DNA of 49,410 nt, taken from assembly GCA_022865345.1 (NCBI GenBank), contig JALHSU010000087.1, positions 1 through 49,410 of the forward strand, given 5' to 3'. Position 1 is the first letter of the stretch; every line of letters starts with the position of its first letter. The translations under genes and the position numbers were made by a program. The DNA comes from Candidatus Zixiibacteriota bacterium. GTDB taxonomy: Bacteria; Zixibacteria; MSB-5A5; RBG-16-43-9. The notes beneath the pieces are model-generated. The model ran no database searches. It saw only the letters and a list, made by a program, of their open reading frames with translations, and was not told the DNA's origin. This document shows, one piece after another, positions 38,665 to 47,629 of this stretch.

Positions 38665-39030
38665 TTAAGCCCGGATCAAAAGGAAAAGCCCCAGGATTAT
38701 AAGGATCACCGGCCAGATGAAATGAAAGTGGAACCAGGGGATGAAATTATTAAGCAAAAACAGGATGCCTACCCCGATGAGAATTAAGCCTGGTAAATAT
38801 TTTTTTGTCTCAGACTCTTTCTGGCTCACGGTCTCACCCTCAACTGCCTCTGCCCGGGGCATGATTATCCAGGCGATAAGATAAAGGATTATCCCAATCC
38901 CTTCAGCAAAGATCAAAAGGACTGCAAACAGGCGGACTATGGTAGGGTCAATATTCAGATATTCCCCTATGCCGCCGCAGACCCCAGCGATCGTCGAATT
39001 TTTTGTGGAACGATAAAGTTTTTTGTCCAT
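38665..39030 (-). CDS. PspC-domain protein with LiaI-like C-terminus
   Basis: 121 residues. The N-terminal PspC domain has STIAGVCGGIGEYLNIDPTIVRLFAVLL (about 12-39) and a helix ending IAWIIMPR. The C-terminal half has two helices with LPGLILIGVGILFLLNNFIPW, the DUF5668 pattern also seen in the next gene. PspC proteins act in phage-shock or envelope-stress responses in proteobacteria. It is paired with the LiaF-like gene downstream; no PspA is visible. Confidence 0.88.
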   Translation of the reverse strand: MDKKLYRSTKNSTIAGVCGGIGEYLNIDPTIVRLFAVLLIFAEGIGIILYLIAWIIMPRAEAVEGETVSQKESETKKYLPGLILIGVGILFLLNNFIPWFHFHFIWPVILIILGLFLLIRA

Positions 39031-39078
39031 CTCTACCTCTTTTTTTCTTCCTAATACGAGCCTGTTAGCTCCTCGGTT

Positions 39079-39819
39079 TCATTTCTTTTCCGCCTCCCCG
39101 GTCATAGGCACAAACCGGACCGGGATGACGTTTTCCTTTTTAATACCTTTTTCAGTTTTGGTAACCAGGATAAGCTCCTGAAAAAGCTCTCCCACCGGGA
39201 TAACCAATCTTCCTCCAATCTTCAACTGGTCAACCAGAGGCTGAGGGATATGATCAGGAGCGGCAGTTACGATTATCCCGTCAAATGGGGAATGCTCTTT
39301 CCATCCCTGGTAACCATCCCCGCACTTGACTGTGATATTCTTATATTCTAATTCCTTCAGAGTACTTTCAGCCTTTTCAGCCAGGAGGCAGATAATCTCA
39401 ATACTGTAAACCTCTTTTGCGATCTCAGCCAGGATGGCTGCCTGATAACCAGAGCCGGTTCCTATTTCCAAAACCTTTTCTTCTCCTTTTAAGCCTAAAA
39501 GCTCGGTCATCAGGGCAACTATGTAAGGCTGGGAAATGGTCTGCCCTTCTCCGATAGGTAAAGGCTCATCTGCATATGCTTCTTCCTGATAGCTCTTAGG
39601 GACAAAAAGATGCCTGGGCACCTTTCTCATCGCTTTTAAAACCAAAGGGTCTTTGACTCCCCGGCTTTCGATCTGGGTTTTTACCATCCAGTCCCTTTTC
39701 TCCTGCATCCTCAGGGAATCTGACTGAGCATTATTCTCCATAGAAGAGTCCTTTTCCTCAGTTTTCCCGCAGCTAAACACAAGAAACATGAGGATTACAA
39801 GTAATACCTGCCATTTCAT
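39079..39819 (-). CDS. pcm: Protein-L-isoaspartate O-methyltransferase with lipoprotein signal
   Basis: 246 residues. PCMT repairs isoaspartyl residues in aged proteins using S-adenosylmethionine. The catalytic domain is complete: [34 protein letters not shown], motif [18 protein letters not shown], the GDGYQGW segment and FDGIIVTAA. Unusually, it begins with a lipoprotein-like signal peptide (hydrophobic residues 4-16, then LVFSC with C17) and a charged linker. This would place the enzyme outside the cytoplasm, where S-adenosylmethionine is not expected. The downstream genes are PspC/LiaF-like envelope proteins. Confidence 0.9.
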   Translation of the reverse strand: MKWQVLLVILMFLVFSCGKTEEKDSSMENNAQSDSLRMQEKRDWMVKTQIESRGVKDPLVLKAMRKVPRHLFVPKSYQEEAYADEPLPIGEGQTISQPYIVALMTELLGLKGEEKVLEIGTGSGYQAAILAEIAKEVYSIEIICLLAEKAESTLKELEYKNITVKCGDGYQGWKEHSPFDGIIVTAAPDHIPQPLVDQLKIGGRLVIPVGELFQELILVTKTEKGIKKENVIPVRFVPMTGEAEKK

Positions 39820-39990
39820 CTTTCCACCTGAAAACTATTGGAATCTCCTTTGAGGAAAATAAAAATCAAAATATAGGCTTTGTCAATAGATATTTAAGAA
39901 TAAGGGATCGAGGATTAAGGGGTCAAGGGTTCAAGGAAAGAAAAGAAGAAAAAATGCTGAGCAATAAGATGGGTGGGGTTGATTTTAAGA

Positions 39991-40040
39991 TAGGGGCGAG
40001 GTTTCCACGCCCCTTGGAGTTTGTCAGATTTTGGGCGGGG
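39991..40040. repeat. Hairpins between the VWA and pcm genes
   Basis: TAGGGGCG pairs with CGCCCCTT (about 39991-40015), and GGCGGGGTAACCCCGCC forms a second hairpin near 40034-40050. No other feature was seen in this 240-base gap. Confidence 0.55.
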
Positions 40041-40062
40041 TAACCCCGCCTCAACGATTTCA

Positions 40063-42211
40063 CTATAACTGGTTCAGAATTTCAGTTTTCTCTTCACCAA
40101 GTTCTGAAATTTCAATCATCTTATCCTTGTGTACGAAAATAACCCTCTCGCCTAAAGAGAGATACTTCTCGAATTCCGGAAATCTTTTAGCTAACTCGAA
40201 ATAGGCCGGGCTGAATCTCTGAATTTTTATAATCTTAAGTGTACTGTCATATTGACTATCCACCCAAAGGTTACCTTCTTTAAAGAAAGTCTTGTTTCCT
40301 GCCTGGATTATCTGAGACACCTTTCTATCTTTACCTGAATGGTCAATATATGCTTCCGGAGCCTTCAAGGCGCTTTGCATCCCGAGCAGATTCTTGGATT
40401 GATAAACCGCACCTGATCCGGTCTCAGTACGTAGAGCAGCGGTTACACCCTTCTTGATTATCGGCCTCTCAGCTGTGACCGTTATCGGGCGATCTGCATC
40501 TACCAGAAAAGAAGTATATTGGGTTATTATGCCATATCTCTTGGAGAGGCGGACAATTTCGTCGATTAATTCTGTGCTTTGGCCGTAAAGTCTCATCTGA
40601 TCAACCAAATATCCGATTCTCCTGGTTGCCCAGAGCCGGGGGATGAAGCTATTTTTTTCCTCAGGTGAAAAGTTTACCTGATAGGAGTAGGTCTGCTTTT
40701 TTTCACCAGCATATCCGCTTAAAAAGGCTGAGGAACTTCCTTCTCCTTCATATTTTCCCAAAACCAGCACCTGAGAGCCGCTGAATAGGTCAGGCAATTC
40801 CTTTGGATAAAGTTCAAAGGTTTTAACTCCTGGGAACTTCAGACTTAACTCCGATAGTATAGGATTTGAGATCTTTTTAAAGAAATTGGATACTTTTACC
40901 TCGATGTCTTCGTTCGGAGTCACATAATCAGAAGTGGCATGATTTTCCTGAGCCAGTCTGTCCAGAAAATGAGTGTTCACATCGAAGCCCACGCCGAAGA
41001 CAAAAATTCTGTTGGAGATATTTCTCTCTTTCACATTCTCCAGTATCCTCTTGATGTCTGTTAATCCAACAGTGGGCAAGCCATCAGTCAGAAATACGAT
41101 ATATGAAGTTTTGTCTTCAGGGTTTAAGTTTTTCAGACCTTCCAAAAGGGCAGAATTGATATCTGTTCCTCCGTCCGCTTCGCAATTCCGGATGAACTTT
41201 ATGCCGGAATTAATATTCTCCCTCGTAGCTGGCAGAAGTCTTTCCCTGAAAGGCTTGACCTGGTCATCGAAATCAATCAGATTAAAGCTGTCTCCGGGAT
41301 TCAGGCTGTTCAAGCAGAATATCAAGGCGTTCTTAGCCTGTTCTATCTTCTTACCCTGCATACTGCCTGAAGTATCCAGAATAAAGACTACTCTTTTTCT
41401 GATGAACCTGTCAGGTCTCTGGATTTTGGGAGAGAAAAGAGCCATAAAGAAGTTCCCTTCTTTTTTATCCTGATAACTCAAGAGATTGAAGCCCACTTCC
41501 TTATCTGACAGCGAGTAATAGAGGACAAAATCCTTATTCGGTCTGGCGTTCTCCTCAAAATAGGAGACTTTTACCCTGTGGTCGCTTTCTTTATCAATTT
41601 TTATATCCTGAGTCGGAGAGTAGACATTCTTAATCGGAATATCTGAATTGATGACCAGATCGATTTGCACATTTTCCAGAGGGTTCTGGGAGAATTTCTC
41701 AGTAGAGAGAGAATATTTATATTCGCAGAGGTTATTTTCAGATTTCAAAACCTGAGAGTATCCTAATTTTATCCTGGTCTCGCCGTGAGCAGGTATGGGA
41801 TAGACCCGTGCCCTGAACATCCCCTGATTATAATACTCCAACAGAGCCGGGTCTTTTCTTCTCCGAACTATATCCTCATAGATTCTCCTCGCTCTGTCTC
41901 TGTCCAGAATCTCACCTTTCAGTTCCTCACCTCCTATAAACATCGAGAATTTGGAAATAGAGGCATCGAGAGGCAACGGAAAGATGTAGGTTCCTTCAAG
42001 GTCGCGAGGATAATCATTTCTAAAAACCTGATCAACTGTGGTCTGAGCCACCTGGTTATCGATTTTGATTTCTACGTGATGATATTTGATCGAGAGGTAG
42101 GGCGGGAGTGGCTCATCCGGATGACGAGGAATCGGGACGATAAAGCCATCCGCTAAGGTTTTGGAGTAAAGAATGAGGAAGATGCTGAGTATAAGGCTTA
42201 GTTTTTTTCAT
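40063..42211 (-). CDS. VIT/VWA-domain secreted protein, frameshifted in an A7 run at the start
   Basis: About 715 residues after correction. A continuous frame of 662 codons begins only at GTG 42051, inside the VIT domain. Upstream, the same frame encodes a clear signal peptide (KKLSLILSIFLILYSKTLA) and the first VIT strand, but it ends at a TGA. ATG 42211, with an ideal ribosome site at 42216-42222, is out of frame by one base because seven A follow it where six are needed. Later domains: VIT (YIFPLPLDASISKF), VWA with FILDTSGSMQGKKI, DGGTDINSALLEGL and VFLTDGLPT, then a C-terminal region containing ITVTAERPIIKKGVTAALRT (40426-40485), shared with the adjacent anti-sigma factor. Confidence 0.85.
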
Positions 42212-42215
42212 AATT

Positions 42216-42222
42216 CCCTCCT
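42216..42222 (-). promoter_or_regulatory. Ribosome-binding site that fixes the VWA start
   Basis: On the minus strand AGGAGGG lies four bases before ATG 42211. The ATG is followed by AAAAAAA. This strong site argues that 42211 is the real start despite the frame conflict. Confidence 0.8.
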
Positions 42223-42279
42223 GGTTAAAGGTTTTCTAATTTCTCTACAAATCAAGGAAAGAATTATTCTCGAATTTTT

Positions 42280-43527
42280 TTATTTTTTCTTTAGAGCCTC
42301 TAATTCAAAGATGTTTTTAGTCAGCTCATCCTTCATCTTCTGGTCAGTTACCGAGTCCTTATATTGATTCAGTAGTTTTATCCCTGCCTGACGTAAGGGC
42401 TCATCGCTTGTCTTCAGGAAAAGAAGCTCATAAGCAACTTTAATCTGCGAAAAACCTTCAGGAGTCCATTCTGATACAGGCTTCTTTTCAAAATATTCTT
42501 TCCAGGAAGAAATTACCTTTTTTAATGTATCTGCTTCTACCAGTGTATCTTTGTCAGTTAAAGCACGCACCCACTCCGTATCGACCTTATAATATCTTAC
42601 GCTTTCGGCTGGGTATAACCCCTCATCCCTTTTCGCCGCCGCAGGGGCTCGAAGTGTGGTTGTTACTGCAGTGCGTTTATCTTCTGGCGACTTCTGAACA
42701 TAAAGGATGGTTTCTGGTAAGCTTGGAGGCTTCATAGCCATTTCTGCTTGATTAACAGTCCTTAAATTTGCTGTGACTCCTTTTTCAATTTTCGGTCTTT
42801 CAGCAGTGACAGTTATACTTTTCTTGAGTTCCGAAGTTTTACTTTCTCCAGCTCCCTTTTCTTTTTCCCCCTGAGCTTTCTCTCCGGCCAAAGAAATCAC
42901 AGATTCAGATGGAGCTTGTAACTCAGCGTTTTTTTCTGCCTGCACAGACGATATGGATTCAGAAGGAGTGGAAATCTGCAAAGCTTTCTGTTCAGCGATG
43001 GGAGGCTTTGGCTTGACGAAAGTGGTTTCCTTGGCAGGCTTTTTAGTCTGGAGAGATTCCTTTACAGCCGGGGTCTGTAACTCAGGCTTCTGCTGAACTG
43101 GAATAGATAAAGCCTTTTCTATTCTTTCAGATCTGACCCGCTCTAATTCTTTTCCTTTGTAATCCCAGTAGAGCTTTCCGATTATGAAGACTAAAAGGAT
43201 CGAGGCGATTCCAGCGGCGATTCTCAATTTTACCGGCGAGTAGAAGAAAAAAGATTCCCATCCAGATTTGAGCCTTGACCAGATAGATTTTCTCCTTCTG
43301 AGGATTATCTCATTCCTTACTCTTTCAGCAAAGGTTTTCCAGTAATCAGGGGAAAGCTCTGGCAGTCTTACACCCTTAGCACTTTCTTCAAGCTTTTTAA
43401 GTTCCTGCAGTTTTGCCGCGCAGTTTTGACAGGTCAAAAGATGCTCCTCTATCTCTTTTGATTCTCCCGCATCTAATTCCCCATCAAAATAAAGATGAAT
43501 TAGCTTGTCAAAATCCTTACACTTCAA
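42280..43527 (-). CDS. Zinc-finger anti-sigma factor with long periplasmic region (module 2)
   Basis: About 415 residues. I prefer TTG 43527, giving MKCKDFDKL behind AAGGTGG, over GTG 43536. The zinc finger has C3, H29, C33 and C36 (EHLLTCQNCAAKL), at the same positions as in module 1. One membrane segment spans about 102-120. The periplasmic part is low-complexity (Pro/Glu/Lys/Ser, about 130-235), then carries SITVTAERPKIEKGVTANLR (42760-42816 region), and ends in a helical domain of about 110 residues. The 20-residue motif is nearly identical in the downstream VWA protein. It should hold the ECF sigma factor encoded just upstream. Confidence 0.87.
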   Translation of the reverse strand: MKCKDFDKLIHLYFDGELDAGESKEIEEHLLTCQNCAAKLQELKKLEESAKGVRLPELSPDYWKTFAERVRNEIILRRRKSIWSRLKSGWESFFFYSPVKLRIAAGIASILLVFIIGKLYWDYKGKELERVRSERIEKALSIPVQQKPELQTPAVKESLQTKKPAKETTFVKPKPPIAEQKALQISTPSESISSVQAEKNAELQAPSESVISLAGEKAQGEKEKGAGESKTSELKKSITVTAERPKIEKGVTANLRTVNQAEMAMKPPSLPETILYVQKSPEDKRTAVTTTLRAPAAAKRDEGLYPAESVRYYKVDTEWVRALTDKDTLVEADTLKKVISSWKEYFEKKPVSEWTPEGFSQIKVAYELLFLKTSDEPLRQAGIKLLNQYKDSVTDQKMKDELTKNIFELEALKKK

Positions 43528-43542
43528 TTTTCCCACCTTCTT

Positions 43543-44136
43543 TCATAGATAACCTTTTAAACTCTTTTGCAGTCTTTCTCTTGCCCGGAAGAGCCGGGAC
43601 ATCACAGTCCCTTTGGAGATTTTCAGGGTATTGGCGATTTCCTCATAACTTAATTCCTCATACGTTTTGAGGATAAAGACCGCCCTGAATTCAGCTGGCA
43701 GGTGATCTATCTCGTTTTCTATTTTTCTGGCCAGCTCATCCCTGACTAACTGCTCTGAGGCATCGGCTTTCCCCGTATCCTCTACAAGCTCCAAGGAGCC
43801 CTGGGGTAGCTGGCTTTCTGAGATGGTGAATTTCTGTCTTTTGAGATAGTTTATAGTCAGATTCATACAAATCTTATAAACCCAGGCGCAAAAGCTATGA
43901 CCCTCCTTAAAAGACTTAAGAGAATAAAATGCCTTGATAAAAGATTCCTGAGCCAGATCATCTGCCGCCTCATGCGATCTGGTCATCCGCAAAGCCAGAT
44001 AATAGAACTTCTTCTGGTATCTTTCTACCAGCCTTTCAAAGGAATAGATATCCCCCTTTTTCGCCCTGGCAATGAGCTTATCCTCAGTCTCCTCAGCTCC
44101 GGTTTTGAATTTTTTCTCCACCATCCGGACTTCCAT
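43543..44136 (-). CDS. ECF-type RNA polymerase sigma factor (module 2)
   Basis: About 197 residues from ATG 44136; TTG 44139 and ATG 44124 are alternatives, and none has a strong ribosome site. Region 2 is FERLVERYQKKFYYLALRMT, AADDLAQESFIKAFYSLKSF and FCAWVYKICMNLTINYLKR. Region 4 is LPAEFRAVFILKTYEELSYEEIANTL and GTVMSRLFRARERLQKSL. The anti-sigma gene follows at once, and the VIT/VWA gene comes after that. holA lies 80 bases upstream, with an inverted GGGAATTTTTCCC in between. Confidence 0.93.
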   Translation of the reverse strand: MEVRMVEKKFKTGAEETEDKLIARAKKGDIYSFERLVERYQKKFYYLALRMTRSHEAADDLAQESFIKAFYSLKSFKEGHSFCAWVYKICMNLTINYLKRQKFTISESQLPQGSLELVEDTGKADASEQLVRDELARKIENEIDHLPAEFRAVFILKTYEELSYEEIANTLKISKGTVMSRLFRARERLQKSLKGYL

Positions 44137-44217
44137 CAACTTAAATACACTTCGAGATGGGAAAAATTCCCGATTTTCCTGAATTTATATTTTATTTCGG
44201 TATAGATATTTCAAGGT

Positions 44218-45204
44218 TTATAAACGGCACAGTTCATAGACTAAAAGCTCAAGCAAAAGCTTTTCCGGCATCTTGCCTGATTTCAAATCCGAATCTGCCT
44301 GGTAAAGGAGTGCCAGCCCCTTTTCCAACTGTTCCAGGCTGAAGTTCTTTGCCTGGTTCTGGTATTCGAGAATAAATCCAGAATAAGTTCTTAAGGTATG
44401 AGCCAGATTATATATATTCTGGTCTTTTGAGGCTTTCACCTGGTACATCTTCAGAAAATGGTCACCCAGTCGGTAGTTTATGCTGGTTTCCCTTTCTTTG
44501 GAAAGGGAGAGGTCTTTCAAGATCTTTAAAGCCTGGGAGAGGTTTTTCCCCACTATTGCCTGGGCTAACTGGGATATGTTCTCAGCTTTAGTATAACCAA
44601 CTACGGTCTCGACATCCTCTAAGTTTATTGACTCCCGTTCTTTAACATAAAGAGATAACTTCTCCAGCTCATTTGACAGCTCATACAGGTTATTTCCCAC
44701 TGCTTCCTGCAGGAAATTAATCCCCTCTGAGGTTATTTTTTTACCATAGGTATTGACTCTTTCCCTAATCCAGTCTGATGCTTCCTCCGGGTCGAGTGCA
44801 GAAAATTCAACTTCGGCTGCGAGCTTCTTTAAACTCTGATAGAATTTCAAGCGGTTATCAACTGTATTCGAAAATAAAACCAGGCAGGTTGTCGGGGGAA
44901 CATGGGGGAGGTATTTTAAAAGCTCATCCTTCTGAATAGGGTGAAGTTTCTGGCTCTCGTAAACTACCACCATTCTTTTTTTGGAGCCGAAGGGAAGGGT
45001 AGCACAAAGGTTTATGATCTCCTCTGCCTTGACTCCTCTGGCCTGGAGAAAATCTAAATTGAAGCTCTTCAGAGATGGCTCAATCAAAAGCTCTATCAAT
45101 TTCTCAGTGGCTTCTCGCTTGAGAAAATCCTCTTCGCCGGAAAAGTGATAAAGAGTAGCTATCTTTCCTTTTTCGATCTGGCTTAGGAATTCAGTGTATT
45201 TCAT
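44218..45204 (-). CDS. holA: DNA polymerase III delta subunit
   Basis: HolA is the clamp-loader subunit that opens the beta clamp. It has about 328 residues from ATG 45204; TTG 45213 is an alternative. Visible are the N-terminal LYHFSGEEDFLKREATEKLIE, FGSKKRMVVVYESQKL, ALDPEEASDWIRERVNTYGKKIT, FLQEAVGNNLYELSNELEKLSLYV and VGYTKAENISQLAQAI, all typical of the family. It ends 80 bases before the sigma factor gene. Confidence 0.9.
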   Translation of the reverse strand: MKYTEFLSQIEKGKIATLYHFSGEEDFLKREATEKLIELLIEPSLKSFNLDFLQARGVKAEEIINLCATLPFGSKKRMVVVYESQKLHPIQKDELLKYLPHVPPTTCLVLFSNTVDNRLKFYQSLKKLAAEVEFSALDPEEASDWIRERVNTYGKKITSEGINFLQEAVGNNLYELSNELEKLSLYVKERESINLEDVETVVGYTKAENISQLAQAIVGKNLSQALKILKDLSLSKERETSINYRLGDHFLKMYQVKASKDQNIYNLAHTLRTYSGFILEYQNQAKNFSLEQLEKGLALLYQADSDLKSGKMPEKLLLELLVYELCRL

Positions 45205-45536
45205 ATTTTCCAAGTTAGCAAAATTGATTTAGTCTGTCAACATTTTCCTCTTTAAACCAATGACTAATGACAGATGAAAGATGACAGATAAAAAAATAAT
45301 GACTGATAGCGGATGTCGAATAACGAATAAAGGAAAATCTTTCTGTAGGGACAGGGCTTGTCCCTGTCCTAACTCTAATGCGGACAGCCACAAGGGCTGT
45401 CCCTACGTCAACGACTCCTGACTCAAATTTACCATTTCTATGAGTTAAGCAACAGCCCCCAGGGGGTCTACCCTACAAAAAAACGTCAGGGATAAACCCT
45501 GACGTTGTACTTTCCCTACCCTAACCCCTATCTTTT
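45205..45536. repeat. Repeat-filled gap of about 330 bases
   Basis: An ATGACAGATGAAAGATGACAGAT-like short tandem tract lies near 45267-45290. GTAG-led hairpins occur at 45345-45369 and, inverted, 45382-45406, and a CAGCCCCCAGGGGG stem near 45449-45463. The minus-strand terminator below closes the block. No gene is visible. Confidence 0.7.
45477..45506 (-). terminator. Minus-strand terminator of the RNase H-like gene
   Basis: AACGTCAGGG (45482-45491) and CCCTGACGTT (45497-45506) form a perfect 10-bp stem. On the minus strand the stem runs into seven T (A at 45477-45483). It lies 30 bases beyond the stop of the gene at 45537-45902. Confidence 0.85.
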
Positions 45537-45902
45537 TTAAATTATGGCTGGATTATCATTCCTGGGAATCCAGTTAAGCACGTAAGGAATTTTCCTTTTA
45601 TATCCCAGCGCCATATTGCGATAAGGCTCCAATTCTTTGGTACAATGCATCTGCATATTGACCTGATGGACCACGGTGAAACTGTCACCGTAAATCTCAA
45701 TCCTTCTGCTCTTGAACAGGTTCGGGTTCTGCTCGATAAATTCCAGAAGGGCTAAAAGGCTGGCATATTCACATTCAGCCGGAGTGCCTTTAAACTGTGC
45801 CCGGAAGATGAATCCTAAATCTGGTATGGCGAAGGACAACACTCCATTGAATCTTTCTTTTACCTCTATTTCCCTGATCGTTCCGTAAAAGAAGCATTCC
45901 AT
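45537..45902 (-). CDS. Small RNase H-fold protein, probably catalytically degenerate
   Basis: 121 residues. The pattern fits the RNase HI/RVT_3 fold: an N-terminal strand, PAECEYASLLALLEFIEQNP (the helix that carries the catalytic Glu), IEIYGDSFTVVHQVN (the strand with the third acidic residue) and the C-terminal WIPRNDNPAI. The first catalytic Asp, normally in a F-x-D-G/A-S strand, is replaced (MECFFYGT). The last His/Asp-containing helix is cut short. It may bind nucleic acid without cleaving it. A good ribosome site (GGAGGAAAT) precedes it; it stands alone with its own terminator. Confidence 0.65.
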   Translation of the reverse strand: MECFFYGTIREIEVKERFNGVLSFAIPDLGFIFRAQFKGTPAECEYASLLALLEFIEQNPNLFKSRRIEIYGDSFTVVHQVNMQMHCTKELEPYRNMALGYKRKIPYVLNWIPRNDNPAII

Positions 45903-46358
45903 ATTTCCTCCCTACGGGTCGTAAAGCTCTTAACGACCTTTGCCATTTGCCAAAATTACTCTACTGCAAAACCTATGCCTGTTAAGAGGTGATAGGTTGT
46001 AGGTTGTAGGTGATAGGGAAGATGCTGAAAAGATGACCAGCAAAGGTCAAAGCATTTTATAATTCCCTGATTTTGAGCGGGATATGAAAAGCAGCGAAAA
46101 AATCGGGAGTATTGCAATTTGCAATAACAGGTTGGTGGCGATGATCTCGAGATAAAGGAAATCAACTGGAAAGATTTTTTATGCAAGCAGATTCATACTT
46201 GGTGCAATCTCTTACATAGACGTTTCATGGAGAATAGTGGGGCTGGGAGCCCCGCCTACGACCGGCTTACATTAAAGTTTTTTATGACAGACACATGTGA
46301 TAATGGGATCTCGTAGGGCGGGCACCTTTGCCCGCCAGATATTCCAGTTCTCGACAAA
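45903..46358. repeat. 456-base gap with tandem tract and two hairpins
   Basis: A degenerate GATAGGTTGTAGGTTGTAGG tract lies near 45990-46018. Hairpins of the GGGGCTGGGAGCCCC-GCCTAC type occur at about 46237-46259, and GTAGGGCGGGC...GCCCGCC at 46313-46335. These match elements at 18664 and 48599-48665. No convincing gene was found; the region between 46020 and 46200 has no open frame worth calling. Confidence 0.65.
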
Positions 46359-47522
46359 TCAGACCCTTTCAAACGGGTCGAAAAGCTTTTTATATTCCTG
46401 AAGCGCGAACCTATCCGTCATTCCGGCTATATAATCACAGATCACCTGCATCTTTTCGGTCTCTTTGAAATTCTTTCGGGTATGGGGTGGAAGCTGATCC
46501 GGATTACTCAGATACACTTCAAATAACTGGGTGATTATCCTCTTGGCTTTGTCAGCCATCCTAATCATCCGGTAATGACGATACATTTTATTGAAAAGGA
46601 GCATCTTCAGCTGAGAGTTGAGCTTTTTTAAATCCGGGCTAAAGCTCAAAATATGCTCTCCTGAAGAGCGGACTTCGTTCACGCTCTTGATCTGATATTT
46701 ATTCAAGCGTTTGGTGGTCTCCTCAATGGCATCCGTGACTTCCTGGTTAATGATCATCCTCACCACCTGGATATATTTATGATGCGAGGGCAAGTTCTTA
46801 TATTTTTTCTCGATCTGCTCTATGGTCATTCTCCATAGATCGACCTCGCTCAGCTCCTCCTCAGACAAAACCTGTGAACGCAGCCCGTCATCGATATCGT
46901 GAGCTGAGTAGGCGATCTCATCAGCCAGATTGACCACCTGGCATTCAAGCGTGGGACAGAATTTCGGATTGAACTCAGCCGGGACCGGTTTATCATAAAC
47001 GGTCTCATGTTTTATAATCCCTTCGCGCACTTCATAGGTCAGATTTAAACCCGGGAATTCAGGATATCTTTCCTCCAGAAGATCGACCACTCTCAGAGAT
47101 TGACGGTTATGCTCAAACCCACCATATGATTTCATAATCTCATTTAAAGTCTCCTCACCTGAATGTCCAAAAGGGGTGTGGCCCAGGTCGTGGGCTAAGG
47201 CTATGGCTTCGGTCAAATCTTCATTTAACCTTAAAGCCCGGGACAAGGAGCGAGAGATCTGTGCGACCTCAATCGTATGAGTTAGTCGAGTGCGGTAGTG
47301 GTCACCCTCGTGATTTACAAATACCTGGGTTTTGTATTCCAACCTACGAAAAGCAGTGGAGTGGATGATCCGGTCACGGTCCCTCTGGAAAGAGGAACGG
47401 TACGGATGATCCTCCTCCTGATACTTTCTTCCTTTGGTGCCTTCGCTTTTCATGGCGTAAGGCGCCAGATACTTTTCCTCCTGTTCCTCCATATTTTCCC
47501 GGATAGTATCGAAAATCTCCAT
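46359..47522 (-). CDS. dgt: Deoxyguanosinetriphosphate triphosphohydrolase-like HD protein
   Basis: 387 residues. The dGTPase family hydrolyses dNTPs to nucleosides and triphosphate, tuning nucleotide pools. Visible are the N-terminal GRKYQEEDHPYRSSFQRDRDRIIHSTAFRRLEYKTQVFV signature (arginine-rich start of the domain), the HD-domain ligands in RLTHTIEVAQISRSL and AIALAHDLGHTPFGHSGEETL, KHETVYDKP, and LADEIAYSAHDIDDGLRS. The start ATG follows GGAGGTCTT closely. It is monocistronic as far as can be seen, in a repeat-rich context. Confidence 0.93.
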   Translation of the reverse strand: MEIFDTIRENMEEQEEKYLAPYAMKSEGTKGRKYQEEDHPYRSSFQRDRDRIIHSTAFRRLEYKTQVFVNHEGDHYRTRLTHTIEVAQISRSLSRALRLNEDLTEAIALAHDLGHTPFGHSGEETLNEIMKSYGGFEHNRQSLRVVDLLEERYPEFPGLNLTYEVREGIIKHETVYDKPVPAEFNPKFCPTLECQVVNLADEIAYSAHDIDDGLRSQVLSEEELSEVDLWRMTIEQIEKKYKNLPSHHKYIQVVRMIINQEVTDAIEETTKRLNKYQIKSVNEVRSSGEHILSFSPDLKKLNSQLKMLLFNKMYRHYRMIRMADKAKRIITQLFEVYLSNPDQLPPHTRKNFKETEKMQVICDYIAGMTDRFALQEYKKLFDPFERV

Positions 47523-47629
47523 AAGACCTCCAAAAATCTCAAAACAATTTTAAACTTTGACGTGCTCGTCGGGTCTCCTGACCCGACAAGAAGACTGGTA
47601 AACCTGAAGATTCACACTCCAGGTGGAAA

